Part shown: positions 1 through 5,207 of the stretch, one piece after another
How positions within the stretch are numbered: position 1 is the first letter of the stretch
How the letters are laid out: every line of letters starts with the position of its first letter
The notes under the pieces: model-generated
Told to the model about the DNA's origin: nothing
The model's input: the letters and a program-made list of their open reading frames with translations, nothing else
Database searches by the model: none
Position numbers and translations under genes: made by a program
NCBI GenBank assembly: GCA_002159155.1
Contig: LZRQ01000192.1
Span: forward strand, 1-6,492
Origin: Firmicutes bacterium ZCTH02-B6
GTDB taxonomy: Bacteria > Bacillota > Limnochordia > Limnochordales > ZCTH02-B6
Length of the DNA: 6,492 nt
Direction of reading: 5' to 3'

Positions 1-2
1 TT

Positions 3-803
3 CCCGACGTGACGACGGCCGGGCTGAACACGGTGGCGGTGCGGGTGCCGGACCACCCGGTGGCCGTCGCGCTGATCCGGGCCAGCGGTTGTCCCATCGC
101 GGCGCCTAGCGCCAATCGGTCCGGCCGCCCGAGCCCTACCCGCGCGGCCCACGTATGGGCGGATCTGCACGGCCGGATCGACATGATCCTGGACGGCGGC
201 GAGGCGGGGATCGGTCTCGAGTCTACAGTGCTCGACCTGACCCAAAACCCTCCAGTGTTGCTGCGCCCCGGGGGTGTGACCGTCGAAGAGCTGGAGGAGG
301 TCATTGGTCCCATCCGTATCCACCCGGCTGCCGGCGGCATGCCCGCGGCGGGGCCGGTGGCGTCCCCGGGCATGAAGTACCGGCACTATGCGCCGGCGAC
401 CCGCTGTGTGCTGGTGGAGGGGACGCCGGAAGCGGTCGCAGCGCACATCTCGCTCCGGGTGCGGCAAGAACGGGCGGCGGGACTCCGGGTCGGCGTACTC
501 GCCAGTCGGGAAGCGGCTGCCCAATATGATGCCGATGTGGTCTTGGTGGGTGGCAGCCGCACGGACCCCGCCGAGTTGGGCCGCAACCTGTATCACGGCT
601 TGCGGGAACTGGACGAGGCCGGCTTGGACCTGCTCTTTCTTGAAGGGGTGGAAGCGACCGGCTTGGGGCTGGCGCTGATGAACCGTATGCGGCGGGCCGC
701 CGGCTATCGCATCGAGCGGGCGGAGGACACAGCGGTCCTTGCAGGCCAGGGCGAGGACAGCGGTGACAGCCGGCGAGCGCGTACCGAGGAGGACTTTTCA
801 TGA
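3..803 (+). CDS. ywlC: Threonylcarbamoyl-AMP synthase, Sua5/YwlC family (5' partial)
   Basis: This enzyme makes threonylcarbamoyl-AMP from threonine, bicarbonate and ATP, the first step of N6-threonylcarbamoyladenosine formation at A37 of ANN-decoding tRNAs. It acts in the cytoplasm. The reading frame is open to the left window edge, so about 80-90 N-terminal residues of the YrdC domain are missing; the GTG at 9 is internal and not a start. Visible YrdC motifs are PIAAPSANRSG (91-123) and GLESTVLDL (about 213-239). The linker SPGMKYRHYAP (363-395) is the hallmark that separates long Sua5/YwlC proteins from short YrdC/TsaC. The C-terminal Sua5 domain follows and ends near the typical GLGLALMNRMRRAA (about 663-704), with a charged tail. 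The stop TGA overlaps the ATG of the next gene (ATGA at 800-803), which suggests translational coupling. The identity is very secure; only the 5' truncation limits it. Confidence 0.96.
   Translation, partial: PDVTTAGLNTVAVRVPDHPVAVALIRASGCPIAAPSANRSGRPSPTRAAHVWADLHGRIDMILDGGEAGIGLESTVLDLTQNPPVLLRPGGVTVEELEEVIGPIRIHPAAGGMPAAGPVASPGMKYRHYAPATRCVLVEGTPEAVAAHISLRVRQERAAGLRVGVLASREAAAQYDADVVLVGGSRTDPAELGRNLYHGLRELDEAGLDLLFLEGVEATGLGLALMNRMRRAAGYRIERAEDTAVLAGQGEDSGDSRRARTEEDFS
787..792 (+). promoter_or_regulatory. Ribosome binding site of the PIG-L gene
   Basis: A perfect AGGAGG lies seven bases before the ATG at 800 and inside the 3' end of the Sua5 gene. It fixes the PIG-L start at 800 and shows that the gene can recruit ribosomes itself as well as by coupling through the ATGA overlap. 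Confidence 0.8.
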
Positions 804-2260
804 AACTGCTGCCCTGGCGTCGGCGCCGGGAGACCGCCGTGCCCGCTTTTGTCCCCCAGGGCGCAGAGGATCGGGTGGCAGCGCCCCTAGCCTTTCACTG
901 GCACGCCTTGTCCGTCGAAAAGGGCCAGCGTTGGCTGGTGGTGGCTCCCCATTGCGATGACGAAATTCTTGGCGCCGGGGGTCTCTTGCACCAGGCGGTG
1001 CAGGCCGGTTGCGCCGTCCGGGTGGTGCTGTTGACCAACGGGGACGGCTACAACCGCACCGCTTTGCGGGGGCAGTCGCGGCGGCTCCGCCTTACTCCTG
1101 CCCAGTACATCGAGTTTGCGTACAGGCGTCAGCGGGAGACGCTGGCCGCCCTGGAGGTTTTGGGCGTCTCTCCGGCCGAGGTGGTTTTCTGCGGCTATCC
1201 GGACCGCGGCCTTGCGGCCATGTGGGAGGACCACTGGGAGTTCCACAGGCCTTACCGGTCGCGTTTTACGCGCGTGACGCGTTCGCCTTACGACAACAGC
1301 CGCACCCGCGGTGCGGTCTTTTGCGGCGAGAGCGTCGTGCGGGACTTGGAGGAGATTCTGCGGGAGTTTCGGCCTACCCACGTGGTTGTCCCCCATCCCC
1401 ACGATAGTCACGGGGACCACTGGGCTGGTTGCTGCTTTACGCTATATGCCCTGGAGCGGCTGCGGCAGCGCGGCCGGCTGCCGGTCGGCGGCCCCATGGT
1501 GCTGCAGTATCTCGTTCACCAAGGTATTTGGCCACGCCCCCGGGGCTTGCGGGCGCGCATCCCGATGATGCCGCCCAAGGCCTATGCGTACCTGCCTTTC
1601 CGCTGGACGGCGGTGGAGCTTGGGCGTGAGGCGGTGGAGCGCAAGCTGCAGGCGCTGCGCTGCTACCGCAGCCAAATGGTCTTCATGCGGCAGTATCTTT
1701 TGAGCTTTGTCCGTCGCACCGAGTTGTTTGGCCTGTTTGAACCGCTGTCCGTACCGTGGGTCGACGACGGCGCCATCTTGGTGGACGGCGAGGCCTATGA
1801 TTGGGACGGCGTCGACAACGTCGCCCTCAATCCCCGCAGCCACCTCGTGACGCGTCGGGTCGGGCGCAGCGCTGACATCCGTTCGGTGGCGGCCTGCCGC
1901 GATGGACAAAACCTTTACCTGCGCATGGAGCTGCGCCACCGGGTGGTCAACGATTACTTGTACGGGATCAGTCTCTACGGCGTGGGAGCCGCCTCCCGGG
2001 GCGATGAGACCCGCCGGCGGTTGCGCATCGGCCTGCAGGTACCCGACCGCGTGCGCATCAAAGGTGAGGGCGGCTGGCAGCCTGCGGGAGACATCGTGGC
2101 GCGGGCGCTGCGCTCGCAACTGGAAGTCGCCGTCCCTCTGAGTCTGTTGGGGTGGCCGGAGCGGGTGTTTTTCGGCGTGGAAACCCGCTTCCGCGGGTTG
2201 GTGATGGACCGCGTCGCCTGGCAGGTGCTGGATTTCGTTGGGAAGGGGCGGGGGATGTGA
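800..2260 (+). CDS. PIG-L/LmbE family deacetylase with C-terminal CBM9-like domain
   Basis: This is probably a zinc-dependent amidohydrolase that removes an acyl group from an N-acylated amino sugar or related small molecule. The product has 486 residues. The PIG-L fold runs from about residue 44 to 310. It has the first metal motif APHCDDEILGAGG (H51, D53, D54), in which cysteine replaces the usual proline of PHPDDE, and the second motif HPHDSHGDH (residues 199-207, with D202, H204, D206 and H207). The segment RSPYDNSRTRG (161-171) also looks typical of a subgroup of this family. From about residue 318 a second domain begins: an opening ILVDGEAYDWDG (326-337), then ADIRSVAACRDGQNLYLRMEL (358-378, split here only by wording), a pattern seen in CBM9-like carbohydrate-binding beta sandwiches. 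No signal peptide or membrane segment is visible, so a cytoplasmic location is inferred. The start is ATG behind AGGAGG and the stop overlaps the GNAT start. The substrate is unknown; bacillithiol-type BshB is less likely given the 486-residue length and the extra domain. Confidence 0.87.
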   Translation: MKLLPWRRRRETAVPAFVPQGAEDRVAAPLAFHWHALSVEKGQRWLVVAPHCDDEILGAGGLLHQAVQAGCAVRVVLLTNGDGYNRTALRGQSRRLRLTPAQYIEFAYRRQRETLAALEVLGVSPAEVVFCGYPDRGLAAMWEDHWEFHRPYRSRFTRVTRSPYDNSRTRGAVFCGESVVRDLEEILREFRPTHVVVPHPHDSHGDHWAGCCFTLYALERLRQRGRLPVGGPMVLQYLVHQGIWPRPRGLRARIPMMPPKAYAYLPFRWTAVELGREAVERKLQALRCYRSQMVFMRQYLLSFVRRTELFGLFEPLSVPWVDDGAILVDGEAYDWDGVDNVALNPRSHLVTRRVGRSADIRSVAACRDGQNLYLRMELRHRVVNDYLYGISLYGVGAASRGDETRRRLRIGLQVPDRVRIKGEGGWQPAGDIVARALRSQLEVAVPLSLLGWPERVFFGVETRFRGLVMDRVAWQVLDFVGKGRGM

Positions 2261-2871
2261 TCTACGCGGTGGCCAAGCGCCGCGATCTGGGCGCGATTGC
2301 CCGCTTGCTCAGCGAGACATTTTCCGAGCGCCTCGGGCAGGCCGGTATGCGGCTGCCCGCTCCCATGCTGATCGAGCACTCCCTCCGCTTGTTCTATGAC
2401 GCGGATCCGCGCTCGTTCCTGATCGCCCAGCAAGGGGCAGAAATCGTGGGGTACGCTTTCGCACCGCACCCCAAATCGGCCCTCTGGCGGGCTGCCGTCA
2501 TCCGCGGCCATGCCCTGCGCTGGCTGTGGCAATGGCCGGTGGGCTGGCGCAATACCGGGCTCACCCCGCTGCGGTTGATGATGACCGTCCAGGGCCGGGG
2601 AGAGCTGCCGCCCGCCGCGTGGCGGGCGCGGCAGCGCAACGAAGCGCGCCTTTTGGTCGTTGCGGTGCGGCCCGACTTGCGCAGCCGGGGCGTCGGCACG
2701 ACCCTTATCCGACATGCCTTGCAGGCGTGGCGGCACCGGGGCGTCCAGCGGGTCACGCTGCCCCTGCCGCCGGATGATGAGGCAGCCCGCAGGCTGCTCC
2801 TCAAGGTCGGGTTCCGAGACCAAGATGGGGCCTGGAACCGCGACTGGACCGTCATGGTGTACGACCTCTAG
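2257..2871 (+). CDS. GNAT family N-acetyltransferase
   Basis: The product has 204 residues and is predicted to move an acetyl group from acetyl-CoA to an amine. Its acetyl-CoA pyrophosphate loop is visible as VRPDLRSRGVGTTLIRHAL (residues 137-155; R-x-R-G-x-G at 142-147), followed by the usual EAARRLLLKVGF segment (175-186). The N-terminal part (YAVAKRRDLGAIARLLSETF) is the normal first strand and helix of the fold. Between the IVGYAFAP strand (63-70) and motif A there is an unusually long, Trp/Arg-rich insertion of about 60 residues (71-130), likely helical, which may shape the acceptor pocket. The start is taken as GTG 2257, which overlaps the PIG-L stop (GTGA) and lies eight bases after GGAAGGGG (2241-2248). 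An upstream in-frame ATG at 2152 would overlap the PIG-L gene by over 100 bases and is rejected. Coupling to the deacetylase suggests a shared pathway. The acceptor is unknown. Confidence 0.85.
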   Translation: MIYAVAKRRDLGAIARLLSETFSERLGQAGMRLPAPMLIEHSLRLFYDADPRSFLIAQQGAEIVGYAFAPHPKSALWRAAVIRGHALRWLWQWPVGWRNTGLTPLRLMMTVQGRGELPPAAWRARQRNEARLLVVAVRPDLRSRGVGTTLIRHALQAWRHRGVQRVTLPLPPDDEAARRLLLKVGFRDQDGAWNRDWTVMVYDL

Positions 2872-2899
2872 CGACCGGCGTCTTGCGCCAGCACCGCCG

Positions 2900-3169
2900 T
2901 CAAGCGCGCCGGTCCTTGGGGCGCATCGCCCGCTGCATGTCCCGCCGCGCTGCCCGCACAAAGTCCACTTCCGGCGCGCTGTGGTCGCACAGACGGCAGC
3001 GGATCTCGAGGTCGAGCCTCCCGTCGCGGGTTACGGTTTCCCACTCGTCGGCCACATAAAGAATGGCTCCTGTTTCCGGGTCTTTGCGGATCTCCCGGGC
3101 CAACTTATACACTTGTAGGAAGTCCTGCCGGTTGTCCCTGCATACCGGGCACAAGTACGGCTGTTCCAC
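2900..3169 (-). CDS. Small hypothetical protein with two CxxC pairs (zinc-ribbon-like)
   Basis: I do not recognise a named family. The product has 89 residues with CPVC at 7-10 and CRLC at 58-61, the spacing of a four-cysteine zinc ribbon. The loop between them contains a charged, ordered-looking stretch (KDPETGAILYVADEWETV, residues 29-46), and the C-terminus is strongly basic (RAARRDMQRAMRPKDRRA), which could suit nucleic-acid or ribosome binding. The chosen start is GTG 3169, because GGAGG (3182-3178, minus strand) lies eight bases before it. ATGs at 3223 and 3235 would give longer forms with a less ordered N-terminus, the longest ending about 10 bases from the divergent gene. It is the only minus-strand gene here and converges on the GNAT gene with a 28-base gap. 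The paired cysteines and good ribosome site support a real gene; its function is unknown. Confidence 0.7.
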   Translation of the reverse strand: MEQPYLCPVCRDNRQDFLQVYKLAREIRKDPETGAILYVADEWETVTRDGRLDLEIRCRLCDHSAPEVDFVRAARRDMQRAMRPKDRRA

Positions 3170-3175
3170 GGCTAC

Positions 3176-3182
3176 TCCCTCC
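3176..3182 (-). promoter_or_regulatory. Ribosome binding site of the minus-strand zinc-ribbon gene
   Basis: On the minus strand the sequence reads GGAGGGA, just upstream of GTG 3169. Neither upstream ATG in the same frame has a comparable site, so this decides the start. Confidence 0.6.
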
Positions 3183-3244
3183 AGCCCGATGCGCGTAGCG
3201 TGCACCCGCGGGATGGCGGTCATGCGGCGGGGCATACTAAGCTC

Positions 3245-3445
3245 ATGCACTGCGTACGCTGCGGTTCCCCCCTTGTTGAATCCCATTGCCTGGCCTGCGG
3301 AGCGGTGTACGTGGCAGCATGCCCTATATGTGGCAACCGCGAGGAGCTGGAGGAAATCGATCTGGGTCCCGCGAGCGGCCTGCGCTGTCCGCGCTGCGAC
3401 AACACCGGCGATTTCTTGATGGTGGCGCTGGACGAGGACGACTAG
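3245..3445 (+). CDS. Small protein with four CxxC pairs (double zinc-ribbon-like)
   Basis: The product has 66 residues and eight cysteines arranged as CVRC (3-6), CLAC (15-18), CPIC (26-29) and CPRC (48-51), enough for two Zn4Cys sites. After the third pair there is an acidic helix-like segment (NREELEEIDL, 31-40), and the C-terminus is acidic (ALDEDD). No catalytic motif is visible. This is the layout of a small adaptor or metal-binding protein rather than an enzyme. ATG 3245 begins directly before the first CxxC. An in-frame GTG at 3200 would add 15 residues of poor quality and lacks a ribosome site. The ATG itself has only a weak GGCGGGG about 12 bases upstream. The gene diverges from the minus-strand zinc-ribbon gene across 75 bases and lies just upstream of the arginine phosphatase gene. 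It could be a functional partner of either, but the sequence does not prove this. Confidence 0.7.
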   Translation: MHCVRCGSPLVESHCLACGAVYVAACPICGNREELEEIDLGPASGLRCPRCDNTGDFLMVALDEDD

Positions 3446-3479
3446 CTCACGGGCCGGCCCGAGCCCCGGAGCCAACACC

Positions 3480-3508
3480 TTGACCCCTTGTGGGGGTCCC
3501 GGCATGAT
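3480..3508 (+). promoter_or_regulatory. Candidate sigma-A promoter upstream of the phosphatase gene
   Basis: TTGACC (3480-3485) and CATGAT (3503-3508) are separated by exactly 17 bases and match the vegetative consensus at five and four of six positions. Transcription would begin near 3514-3517, giving a leader of zero to about ten bases. A perfect 6-bp inverted repeat GACCCC/GGGGTC (3482-3487 and 3493-3498) lies inside the spacer and could be an operator or coincidence. There are no T residues after it, so it is not an intrinsic terminator. This is pattern matching only. Confidence 0.3.
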
Positions 3509-3516
3509 GGAGATGG

Positions 3517-4008
3517 GTGATTCTGTTGGCCTACCGGATTTTGCTCGTCTGCAGCGGCAACACGTGCCGCAGTCCAATGGCCGGGGCCATCTTGAGGGAC
3601 TTGCTGGCGCAGCGGGCCGGCCAACGGGCCGCGACGTTTGTGGTGGAAACCGCGGGCACCGACGCGTACCCGGGACAGCAAGCCAATGCCGAGGCGATCG
3701 CGGTCATGCGGGAGCAGGGCCTCGACTTGGGCGGGCACCTTACCCGCCGGTTGGACGCGGCGATGGTTGCGGAGGCGGACTTGATTCTCACCATGGACCG
3801 CTCCCACAAGCAGGCCGTGCTGCGCCTGCACCCGCGCGCGGCCGAGAAGACGTTTACCCTGTTTGAATACGCCCACAGCGAGCCGGGCAAAGACGTCGAG
3901 GACCCGTTTGGCCGAGGCAGGGAAGTGTACCGCGCCACCGCGGCCGAACTGCGCCGGGCGCTGGCGGCCGTGGTGGACAAGCTGCTAGCTGATCCCTTCC
4001 CGGGATGA
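3517..4008 (+). CDS. ywlE: Low-molecular-weight protein-arginine phosphatase, YwlE type
   Basis: This enzyme hydrolyses phosphoarginine on proteins, reversing the McsB kinase that marks proteins for ClpCP degradation. The signature loop is VCSGNTCRSPMA: nucleophile C12, R18 of the CX5R loop, and threonine T16 at the fifth position. In B. subtilis YwlE the equivalent Thr11 favours phosphoarginine, whereas tyrosine phosphatases usually carry isoleucine there. The general acid is D129 in DVEDPFGRG, and MDRSHKQ (93-99) matches the family's helix region. The total of 163 residues is slightly longer than typical because of the N-terminus. The start is uncertain: GTG 3517 is used here, but TTG 3526, five bases after GGTGA (3516-3520), would give a start closer to the family (MAYRILLVCSG). 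The gene precedes rpiB as in Bacillus. Family assignment is very secure; arginine specificity is inferred from T16. Confidence 0.93.
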   Translation: MILLAYRILLVCSGNTCRSPMAGAILRDLLAQRAGQRAATFVVETAGTDAYPGQQANAEAIAVMREQGLDLGGHLTRRLDAAMVAEADLILTMDRSHKQAVLRLHPRAAEKTFTLFEYAHSEPGKDVEDPFGRGREVYRATAAELRRALAAVVDKLLADPFPG

Positions 4009-4063
4009 TGCGCAGGGACACGGGCGCAGAGCGTCGAATGAGGCCGGGAGGGGGGAAACGCGC

Positions 4064-4501
4064 ATGCGAATCGCCATCGGCAGCGATCACGCCGGATTCG
4101 AGCTGAAGAAAGAACTGGCGGCCCACCTCGAAGCGGCCGGCTACAGCGTGGTGGACATGGGCACGGAAAGCCGCGAGTCCTGTGACTACCCGGACTACGC
4201 TCAACGAGTGGCCGAGGCCGTGGCCGCAGGCCAGTATGACCGGGGGATCCTGGTTTGCGGCACCGGCATCGGCATGTCCATCGCCGCGAACAAGGTCCCT
4301 GGCGTGCGGGCTGCCCTGTGCGCGGAGCCCTTTTCGGCCCGGATGGCCCGGGAGCATAACGACGCCAACGTCTTGTGCCTTGGCGCGCGCGTTGTCGGTC
4401 CCGGCCTCGCCCTGGAGATCGCCGACGCGTTTCTCGCCGCCCAATTTGCCGGCGGCCGGCATGCCCGTCGAGTGGACAAGATCCGGGAGTTGGAAAAGTA
4501 G
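4064..4501 (+). CDS. rpiB: Ribose-5-phosphate isomerase B
   Basis: This enzyme interconverts ribulose 5-phosphate and ribose 5-phosphate in the pentose phosphate pathway and so feeds PRPP synthesis. The 145-residue product is normal length for the RpiB/LacAB family. It begins with MRIAIGSDHAGFELK (D8, H9). The catalytic cysteine is C65 in CGTGIGMSIAANK, with T67 next to it, and the conserved histidine is H98 in REHNDANVLCLG. These fall at the same positions as in E. coli RpiB. The Cys rather than Ser or Thr at position 65, and the overall match, favour RpiB over the galactose-6-phosphate isomerase subunits LacA/LacB. ATG 4064 is preceded by GGAGGGGGG (4047-4055). It follows the phosphatase gene after 55 bases and is followed by upp after 54 bases. 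The intervening glyA gene found here in many Bacillota is absent. Confidence 0.97.
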   Translation: MRIAIGSDHAGFELKKELAAHLEAAGYSVVDMGTESRESCDYPDYAQRVAEAVAAGQYDRGILVCGTGIGMSIAANKVPGVRAALCAEPFSARMAREHNDANVLCLGARVVGPGLALEIADAFLAAQFAGGRHARRVDKIRELEK

Positions 4502-4504
4502 GGC

Positions 4505-4528
4505 GGGAGCGCCTGCGACGGCGCTCTT
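4505..4528 (+). terminator. Hairpin between rpiB and upp; weak terminator or attenuator candidate
   Basis: GAGCGCC (4507-4513) and GGCGCTC (4520-4526) form a perfect 7-bp GC-rich stem around a 6-base loop, extendable by two G-U pairs. Only a short TCTTAG follows, so it is a poor intrinsic terminator. It may weaken read-through into upp, protect the rpiB 3' end, or have no role. It lies about 14 bases before the upp ribosome site. Confidence 0.35.
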
Positions 4529-4541
4529 AGTCCGGTTGCTG

Positions 4542-4546
4542 GGAGG
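4542..4546 (+). promoter_or_regulatory. Ribosome binding site fixing the TTG start of upp
   Basis: GGAGG lies nine bases before TTG 4556. No ATG or GTG in the same frame nearby would keep the conserved N-terminal VIDHPLVQHKLTKLRD segment complete, so the TTG start is well supported. Confidence 0.7.
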
Positions 4547-4555
4547 AGAAGCCCC

Positions 4556-5194
4556 TTGTCGCATGGAGGCGGCGTCCACGTCATCGATCACCCGTTGGTC
4601 CAGCACAAGCTGACCAAGCTGCGCGACATCCACACGGGTCCCAAGGACTTCCGTGAGTTGATGGAAGAAATCGGCATGCTCATGGCCTACGAGGTCACCC
4701 GGGACATCGCCACCGAGCCCGTGGAGGTGCAGACGCCCGTCGCAGTGGCTCAGGGCCGGATCGTGTCCGGCAAGAAGCTGGCCGTCGTGGCGATTCTGCG
4801 GGCAGGTCTCGGGATGCTAGGGGGCGTGTTGCGCCTGGTGCCGGCCGCAAAGGTGGGCCACTTTGGGGTTTACCGTGATCCCGACACCCTCAATCCGGTA
4901 CAGTACTACTGCAAGCTGCCGCAAGACATTGGAGAGCGGGACGTCATCGTCATAGATCCCATGCTGGCGACCGGAGGCTCGGCGGCCGCTGCGCTGGATT
5001 ACATCAAGCGGCGAGGCGGGACAAGCCTCAAGCTGCTGGCCTTGGTGGCTGCACCAGAGGGGATCGCCCGGGTGCACAAGGACCACCCTGAGGTTCCCAT
5101 TTTTGTAGCGGCCGTGGACGAGCGGCTCAACGAACACGCGTACATCGTTCCGGGGCTGGGCGATGCGGGTGATCGCCTGTACGGCACCCGATAG
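4556..5194 (+). CDS. upp: Uracil phosphoribosyltransferase
   Basis: This cytoplasmic pyrimidine-salvage enzyme makes UMP and pyrophosphate from uracil and PRPP. The product has 212 residues, close to the usual 209. Landmarks in order are VIDHPLVQHKLTKLRD (9-24), RAGLGM (82-87) in the flexible-loop region, the type I PRPP-binding loop VIVIDPMLATGGSA (130-143; D134 and the ATGGS loop), and the C-terminal uracil-binding stretch YIVPGLGDAGDRLYGT (196-211). All catalytic elements are present. The start is TTG behind a clear GGAGG. PyrR is excluded by the uracil-binding C-terminus. Position after rpiB and before a WecA/TagO gene resembles the upp-to-atp region of Bacillota, where upp precedes cell-wall lipid-carrier genes and then ATP synthase. 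The CMP/dCMP deaminase gene often next to it is missing here. Confidence 0.98.
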   Translation: MSHGGGVHVIDHPLVQHKLTKLRDIHTGPKDFRELMEEIGMLMAYEVTRDIATEPVEVQTPVAVAQGRIVSGKKLAVVAILRAGLGMLGGVLRLVPAAKVGHFGVYRDPDTLNPVQYYCKLPQDIGERDVIVIDPMLATGGSAAAALDYIKRRGGTSLKLLALVAAPEGIARVHKDHPEVPIFVAAVDERLNEHAYIVPGLGDAGDRLYGTR

Positions 5195-5200
5195 GGTGGG
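5194..5200 (+). promoter_or_regulatory. Candidate ribosome binding site for a CTG start of the WecA/TagO gene
   Basis: GGGTGGG overlaps the last base of the upp stop codon and lies seven bases before CTG 5208. No comparable site precedes the GTG at 5241, so this site argues for the upstream CTG. Confidence 0.45.
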
Positions 5201-5207
5201 ATAGCCG

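Noticed and set aside
2152..2256. N-terminal extension of the GNAT gene from ATG 2152
   Set aside because: It would overlap the PIG-L coding region by over 100 bases, adds low-complexity Gly/Arg residues outside the GNAT fold, and GTG 2257 has both overlap coupling and a ribosome site.
2872..2899. GGCG/CGCC mini-hairpin between the convergent GNAT and zinc-ribbon genes as a bidirectional terminator
   Set aside because: The stem is only four base pairs and no T or A tract lies on either side.
1975..2961. Long minus-strand open frame of 328 codons, and another at 1442-2119
   Set aside because: Both are antisense to well-supported PIG-L and GNAT genes, have Arg/Pro/Gly-rich composition typical of GC-rich shadow frames, and show no recognisable motif.
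3233..3238. CATACT as a -10 box for the four-CxxC gene
   Set aside because: No acceptable -35 box lies 16-18 bases upstream, and it is too close to ATG 3245 to be persuasive.
3450..3461. Perfect 12-base palindrome CGGGCCGGCCCG after the four-CxxC gene
   Set aside because: It has no loop or T tract for an intrinsic terminator, and short GC-only palindromes are common in such DNA.
3170..3577. Upstream extension of the minus-strand zinc-ribbon frame to 3577
   Set aside because: It would run across the four-CxxC gene and the start of the phosphatase gene; the GGAGG before GTG 3169 gives a better start.
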